A DNA stretch of 9,706 nucleotides from Planctomycetota bacterium (lineage in GTDB: Bacteria > Planctomycetota > Phycisphaerae > Sedimentisphaerales > SM23-30). Shown piece by piece: positions 6,175 to 9,706 of the stretch (position 1 is the stretch's first letter; each line of letters starts with the position of its first letter). The notes below the pieces were generated by a model. That model worked only from the letters and a program-made list of their open reading frames with translations. It did not search any database and had not been told where the DNA came from. A program made the position numbers and the translations under genes. Where the stretch lies: the NCBI GenBank assembly GCA_029573975.1, contig JAKQBU010000064.1, positions 1 through 9,706 of the forward strand, read 5' to 3'.

Positions 6175-6621
6175 ATGAAGATAGCCATAGCTTGTGATCA
6201 CCGGGGTTATGAGGCGAAAGAACTGATTAAGAGCCTTTTGCAGCGCGGCGGCCATGAAATTCTCGACTTCGGCGCTAATGAATCCAAAAGCTGTGACTAT
6301 CCCGATTATGCCATACCCGCCTCGAAGGCGGTAGCCGGCGGACAGGCGGATCGTGGGGTATTGATTTGCGGCAGTGGGATCGGGATGTCGATCACCGCCA
6401 ACAAGGTTCGCGGGATTCGTGCGGCCCTCTGCCACGATGAACTGACGGCCCAGATGTCCCGCAAGCACAATGATGCCAATGTCTTATGCCTGCCTGCCAT
6501 GCTGATTAACGATCCGCTGATCACCCGTATTGTGGAAACCTGGCTGGCCACGGAATTTGAAGGGGGCCGGCATGAGCGGCGGGTTCAAAAAATGATGGAA
6601 GCGGAACAGGACTGCAAGTAA
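6175..6621 (+). CDS. rpiB: Ribose-5-phosphate isomerase B
   Basis: A 148-residue RpiB/LacAB family isomerase that interconverts ribose 5-phosphate and ribulose 5-phosphate in the pentose phosphate pathway, in the cytoplasm. Diagnostic residues are Asp8-His9 in ACDHRG, catalytic Cys65 in ICGSGIGMSI, His98 in SRKHNDANVL, and the phosphate-binding GGRHERRV near the C-terminus. Length matches E. coli RpiB (149 residues). I prefer ATG 6175 (MKIAIACDHRG) over the in-frame GTG at 6166. The purine-rich AAAGAAAGGG (6153-6162) is 12 nt from the ATG, long but workable, and only 3 nt from the GTG. Together with the upstream fusion gene it probably forms one transcription unit; a weak TTGGAC-16 nt-TATTTT at 6121-6148 could add a second promoter. 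Confidence 0.95.
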   Translation: MKIAIACDHRGYEAKELIKSLLQRGGHEILDFGANESKSCDYPDYAIPASKAVAGGQADRGVLICGSGIGMSITANKVRGIRAALCHDELTAQMSRKHNDANVLCLPAMLINDPLITRIVETWLATEFEGGRHERRVQKMMEAEQDCK

Positions 6622-6661
6622 CTCCAGCCTGTGTAAAAATGAATCGCTCGCCCAGCCGGGG

Positions 6662-6689
6662 AGATAGCCTCGGGCTGACCGAGGTATCT
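6662..6689 (+). terminator. Stem-loop between rpiB and the kinase gene
   Basis: AGATA-G-CCTCGG (6662-6673) pairs with CCGAGG-TATCT (6679-6689), giving an 11-bp stem with one bulged G and a 5-nt loop (GCTGA). It lies 41 nt after the rpiB stop. No T-tract follows, so it is not a standard rho-independent terminator. It may protect the rpiB mRNA end or act in the leader of the kinase gene. A perfect palindrome CTAAATTTAG (6688-6697) overlaps its right arm and could compete with it or serve as an operator. Confidence 0.45.
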
Positions 6690-6762
6690 AAATTTAGTAC
6701 GGAGAGGATAGTTTACTGGGTAAAATTTTGCCGGGTCGAATGGTATGGGGACGGAAGCAGCG

Positions 6763-7803
6763 ATGTCTGATGAAAAACAGTGTAAATTTCGTCCCAAAGA
6801 GCTGGCCATCATTCTGAGCCATTATGATTTAGGGACTATTTTTGAGATTCATTCGCATCATCGCGGCAATCTCTATTCGCCCAAATCGCTGATCGTGGCG
6901 GAGAAGGGCCGGTTTTTGTTGAAACGCCGGGCGCCGGGGAAGGATGACCCGTACCGGGTGGCCCTGGCCCATGATGTCCAGTTGTATTTGTCCCAAAAAG
7001 GCTTTTGCACACCTCGCCTGATCGGAACCCGCCACAGCAACAGCTCCATGCTCCAGGCCTACGCCGCCATCTATGAACTCTTCGAGTATATCGACGGGGA
7101 GGAATACGACGGCAGCGAAGCCGCAACCGTTAGTGCCGGCCGCACGTTATACCGCCTGCATGAATTGCTGTCGGATTACCAGCCTGATTACCAGGTCCCG
7201 GATAAAACCTGCCACACCAATCCCGGGGTGCGTAAAGATATTCAGGCCGCCATGCCTGTTATTTCCAAAAATGACAGCGTCATGGGCCAGGAGGCCGAGT
7301 TGGCCGGCTTGTGCATGGAACTTCTAACTGCCTATGAAGAGGCGGGCGAGTTGGCGGATCGGGCCGGCTACGCCCGGCTTCCGAAGGTCATCTGCCATGG
7401 AGACTGGCATCCGGGAAACATGATTTTCCGGCAAGGGCAGGTTATCTCGGTCATTGACTACGATTCCCTCCAGCGGATGCCCGCCCTGGGGGATGTGGCC
7501 ACCGGCTGCCTGCAATTCTCCCTGATTGCCCGGGGTACCGATCCCAGCAACTGGCCGGACCATATGGATACCGCACGAACCAAGCAGTTTTTACGCGGCT
7601 ACCGGCCGCAAACCCCCTGGTCCCAGCCGGAGCTGCAGATCCTTGTCGGCCTGATAATCGAAGCCCTGATTACCGAGGCCGTTACTCCCATTGCCGCCAC
7701 CGGGAAATTCGCCTACGTCCAGGGATTCCGCTTCCTGAAAATGGTCGCCCGCAAAGTCAAATGGCTCCAGCAAAATGCCCTCCAGGCGTTGTCCTCCGTG
7801 TAA
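6763..7803 (+). CDS. APH-fold phosphotransferase (aminoglycoside phosphotransferase/homoserine kinase type II-like), substrate unknown
   Basis: A 346-residue kinase of the APH/choline-kinase fold (Pfam PF01636). The N-lobe has SLIVAEKGRFLLKRR, with Lys54 as the likely ATP-binding lysine, and a hinge at YELFEYIDG (104-112). The catalytic loop is VICHGDWHPGNMIF with Asp214 and Asn219. The metal-binding motif VIDYDS has Asp232 and Asp234. Relatives phosphorylate hydroxyl groups of aminoglycosides, homoserine, choline, methylthioribose or sugars, and some act in spore-coat maturation (CotS). The visible residues do not identify the substrate, and resistance should not be assumed. I prefer ATG 6763 because GGAAG lies just upstream; ATG 6745 has no ribosome-binding site and would add six residues. 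It follows rpiB by 141 nt, separated by a stem-loop, so co-transcription is uncertain. It converges on the NIPSNAP gene. Confidence 0.8.
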   Translation: MSDEKQCKFRPKELAIILSHYDLGTIFEIHSHHRGNLYSPKSLIVAEKGRFLLKRRAPGKDDPYRVALAHDVQLYLSQKGFCTPRLIGTRHSNSSMLQAYAAIYELFEYIDGEEYDGSEAATVSAGRTLYRLHELLSDYQPDYQVPDKTCHTNPGVRKDIQAAMPVISKNDSVMGQEAELAGLCMELLTAYEEAGELADRAGYARLPKVICHGDWHPGNMIFRQGQVISVIDYDSLQRMPALGDVATGCLQFSLIARGTDPSNWPDHMDTARTKQFLRGYRPQTPWSQPELQILVGLIIEALITEAVTPIAATGKFAYVQGFRFLKMVARKVKWLQQNALQALSSV

Positions 7804-7834
7804 TTCCAGAAATACTGCCTGAGAAGGGCGTAAT

Positions 7835-7893
7835 ATATAGGATACCATAAGATACGGTTTTTGTTTACAGAGAGAGATCTATCAATCCTATAT
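7835..7893. terminator. Inverted repeat between convergent genes
   Basis: ATATAGGAT (7835-7843) and ATCCTATAT (7885-7893) form an exact 9-bp inverted repeat with a 41-nt spacer between the convergent kinase and NIPSNAP genes. The right arm includes the TAG stop of the NIPSNAP gene. The long loop and AT-rich stem make it a weak candidate for a bidirectional terminator. Confidence 0.2.
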
Positions 7894-8667
7894 CTGTGAG
7901 GCAGCGGTTGGCCGCAGCACCAGATTAGTAATGTTGGAAACCGTATCCTGGTAATAGGGATCGGTACTGATTTTCTTCCATTCCGGGTGATTGATAAACG
8001 TATCCCAGGCGGCCTTCTGAGGCTCGGGACCGTCGAAGCCCAGCATATAGGTAAGGTTGGGCATTTTGCCGCCGATCAGGGATTCCCCGAAGAAAACGGG
8101 ATTCAATCCGGTGGATCGGAAGAGGGCAATCTCGCCGCCCTGGTTGAACATTTCGACTTTACGTTTGGCCATGACGGCATTTCGGCTTTCATAGATCCGC
8201 AACTGAAAAATTCTTGTTTCTTTTTTCGTGGGGGTTTCCACTTTCGGGCACTGATCAAAGGCCAGCAGCAGGGAGCTTTCGTACCGTTTGAAAATGGGGT
8301 TTTCTTTGGAGTCGTTCAGACCGGCGGCACCGTCCGCGAGAAACTGGGGATCGGCCAGCATGTTCGTATTGGTGGTGACGACCGATTCGAGGGAACGGTG
8401 GGGCAGAAGAACCCAGAGATTGCAATTTTCATTTTCCGCCATTTGAAAGACGCCGATCGGCTGAATCGCCAGCCGATTCCAGGCGGGGATGGCGGCCCGG
8501 GCCAGAAACTCGTCGAACGCTTTCTGATGCTCGGCGGAGGCCAGTTCGTAGTTACGCAGCTCGAGATATTGTTTGGCGGTGGCGGACATGTCAGCTCCGG
8601 CTACCATTTGCTGCAAGGGGGCGGCCGCTGCCAGACAGGAAGCGGCGAGAAATTCTCTTCGTTTCAT
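7888..8667 (-). CDS. Tat-exported NIPSNAP-domain protein
   Basis: A 259-residue exported protein. The N-terminus MKRREFLAASCLAAAAPLQ is a twin-arginine signal (RREFL), with likely cleavage after about residue 25 (VAGA-D), so it should be folded before export. Two repeats of a dimeric alpha/beta-barrel NIPSNAP-type fold follow. The first begins at YLELRNYEL (34-42) and the second at IFQLRIYES (153-161). The second includes MFNQGGEIALFRSTGLNPVFFGE and LTYMLGFDGPEPQKAAWDTFINHPEWKKI, typical of bacterial NIPSNAP proteins. The biochemical function of this family is unsettled. Tat-exported NIPSNAP proteins are common in Planctomycetota. AGGAG (8676-8680) eight nt before the ATG confirms the start. 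It lies 112 nt after the aminotransferase on the same strand and probably has its own promoter, though I see only a weak TATAAA on the minus strand near 8700. Confidence 0.88.
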   Translation of the reverse strand: MKRREFLAASCLAAAAPLQQMVAGADMSATAKQYLELRNYELASAEHQKAFDEFLARAAIPAWNRLAIQPIGVFQMAENENCNLWVLLPHRSLESVVTTNTNMLADPQFLADGAAGLNDSKENPIFKRYESSLLLAFDQCPKVETPTKKETRIFQLRIYESRNAVMAKRKVEMFNQGGEIALFRSTGLNPVFFGESLIGGKMPNLTYMLGFDGPEPQKAAWDTFINHPEWKKISTDPYYQDTVSNITNLVLRPTAASQI

Positions 8668-8675
8668 GACGGATA

Positions 8676-8680
8676 CTCCT
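8676..8680 (-). promoter_or_regulatory. Shine-Dalgarno AGGAG of the NIPSNAP gene
   Basis: AGGAG on the minus strand lies eight nt before ATG 8667 and fixes the start so that the protein begins with the Tat signal MKRREFL. Confidence 0.6.
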
Positions 8681-8779
8681 ATATTGGGGGGAAAACTTTA
8701 TATGATCCATTTTGACGAAAACATCCTGTTCTGCCGCACGGTCGCCGGACAATCCGCAAGAAAAATCCGCCCGTGGTAT

Positions 8780-9706
8780 TTACCCGGGCAGCAGTTTCTC
8801 TAGCGCCGCCAGAAGCCGGTCCATGTCAGCCGGTGTATTGTATCCCTGAACGGACACCCGGATCAGCTTCCAGCCGTTCCACTCGATCAGCGGCACCTCA
8901 ATTTGATGCTCTTCATACAATCTTTCCTTGAGCCGGTCCAGGTTCGTCTCGCCGGGCAGCGGGGCGGCAAACATCTGTGCAAACCAGCCGTCGGCCCGGG
9001 AGTGCAACGGCGGCATCCCGGTCAGCTTGCAGATTCGGTCCTGTGTCTCAACCGCCAGCCGGTGGCATTCCTCCCGAACGGTATTCCAGTCATGGTCCGC
9101 CTGGAACCGGATGGCCTCCGGCACGGCCAGAAAGGCGGCCACGTCCCGGGTCCCCAGCCATTCGTTATCATCAATAAAAGGACAGCCGCTGGCGAAGGGC
9201 AGCTCCTTGCCCCACGACACCACCAGTGGTTTCAGCAGCGCCTGGGCGGTGGGACGGGCGTACAGAAACCCGGAGCCTTTGGGGGCCATCAGCCATTTAT
9301 GCAGATTCCCGCCATAAAAGTCCGGATCCAGGCGATCCAGGTTTAGCGGAATCTGGCCCGGCCCATGGGCGCCATCGATTACGGTTAGGATCCCCTTTTG
9401 GCGTGCCTGGGCGATGATCTCCTCCACCGGAAGAAGCAGAGCCGTCGGGGAGGTAATATGGCTAAGGCAGATGACGCGTGTGCGGTCGGTAACTGCCCGC
9501 CAGAAATCCTCCGCCGCCCGGTCCTTCGTTTCCAGGGGCAAGCGGATTTCCTGCCGGATATAGGAAAAGCCCTGTTCGCCGGCCAGAAACTGCCACATGC
9601 GATCGACTGCCCCGTATTCATGCTGGGTGGACAGTACTTCATCCCCCGGTCCCAGCCGCAGAGAACGAGCCACCATGTTCAGGGAAATGGTTACGTTCTG
9701 CGTATA
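8780..9706 (-). CDS. Class V PLP-dependent aminotransferase, isopenicillin-N-epimerase-like (partial, 5' end outside window)
   Basis: The visible 308 residues are the central and C-terminal parts of a fold-type I, class V aminotransferase. The frame stays open through the right edge (YTQNVTISLN before the first internal Met), so the true start and roughly the first 80 residues are missing. PLP-binding features, numbered from the visible end, are TQHEYGA (28-33), SHITSPTALLLPVEEI (82-97), the cofactor-binding DGAHGPGQIP with Asp111 and His114, and the Schiff-base Lys137 in GGNLHKWLMAPKGSGFLY. The GNLHKW.xAPKG pattern is typical of the isopenicillin N epimerase (CefD)-like and cysteine desulfurase-like subgroup. 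Most bacterial members lie outside beta-lactam pathways, so the substrate is unknown. The C-terminal domain has VPLIEWNGWKLIRVSVQGYNTPADMDRL, with the substrate-carboxylate arginine probably in LIRVS. No clear terminator follows. Confidence 0.88.
   Translation of the reverse strand, partial: YTQNVTISLNMVARSLRLGPGDEVLSTQHEYGAVDRMWQFLAGEQGFSYIRQEIRLPLETKDRAAEDFWRAVTDRTRVICLSHITSPTALLLPVEEIIAQARQKGILTVIDGAHGPGQIPLNLDRLDPDFYGGNLHKWLMAPKGSGFLYARPTAQALLKPLVVSWGKELPFASGCPFIDDNEWLGTRDVAAFLAVPEAIRFQADHDWNTVREECHRLAVETQDRICKLTGMPPLHSRADGWFAQMFAAPLPGETNLDRLKERLYEEHQIEVPLIEWNGWKLIRVSVQGYNTPADMDRLLAALEKLLPG

Noticed and set aside
7987..8715. Plus-strand open frame of 242 codons opposite the NIPSNAP gene
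   Set aside because: The opposite strand has a Tat signal, a good ribosome-binding site and two recognisable domains; this frame is Gly/Phe-rich with no family pattern.
1..9706. Absence of HindIII sites (AAGCTT) from the window
   Set aside because: I found none by eye, but only about two would be expected at this composition, so absence from one window says little about avoidance. A genome-wide count would be needed.

Overview
The window looks like a chromosomal segment of a GC-rich bacterium with a Gram-negative type envelope, most likely a member of the Planctomycetota. That placement is inferred from gene content: a Tat-exported NIPSNAP-domain protein, a Sua5/low-molecular-weight phosphatase fusion, a LolA-type protein, and many starts with weak or absent Shine-Dalgarno sequences. 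No rRNA, tRNA, transposase or CRISPR array is visible.

Layout. (1) Positions 1-401 (minus) hold the N-terminal third of a HindIII-type restriction endonuclease. It is clearly AT-richer than the rest of the window (about 40% GC in sampled lines) and looks acquired. Its upstream region (402-710) carries a possible 21-codon leader ORF and a dense cluster of TGTAA/TTACA motifs. (2) Positions 711-4851 (minus) form one tightly packed operon, read from right to left: HAD phosphatase, FtsX/MacB-type permease, LolD-type ATPase, a VTT/DedA-like membrane protein and a LolA-like periplasmic protein. The permease/ATPase and ATPase/VTT junctions each overlap by 8 nt. (3) Positions 4852-4978 are a divergent promoter region with a good sigma70-type promoter on each strand; the minus-strand one predicts an almost leaderless HAD transcript. 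(4) Positions 4979-7803 (plus) hold a fusion of Sua5 (tRNA threonylcarbamoyl-AMP synthase) with a YwlE-like phosphatase, then RpiB, then an APH-fold kinase of unknown substrate. Sua5, YwlE and RpiB in this order repeat the Bacillus ywlC-ywlE-ywlF neighbourhood. (5) Positions 7888-9706 (minus) hold a Tat-secreted NIPSNAP protein and the C-terminal part of a class V PLP-dependent aminotransferase that runs off the right edge.

How the parts may work together. The left operon resembles a compact lipoprotein or lipid trafficking module: an ATP-driven extractor, a periplasmic carrier and a possible lipid scramblase. The central genes combine tRNA t6A synthesis, a phosphatase whose active-site loop matches phosphoarginine phosphatases, and pentose phosphate isomerisation. 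The most notable points are the HindIII-like endonuclease and its regulatory region, the fused Sua5-arginine-phosphatase candidate next to rpiB, and the Lol/VTT operon.
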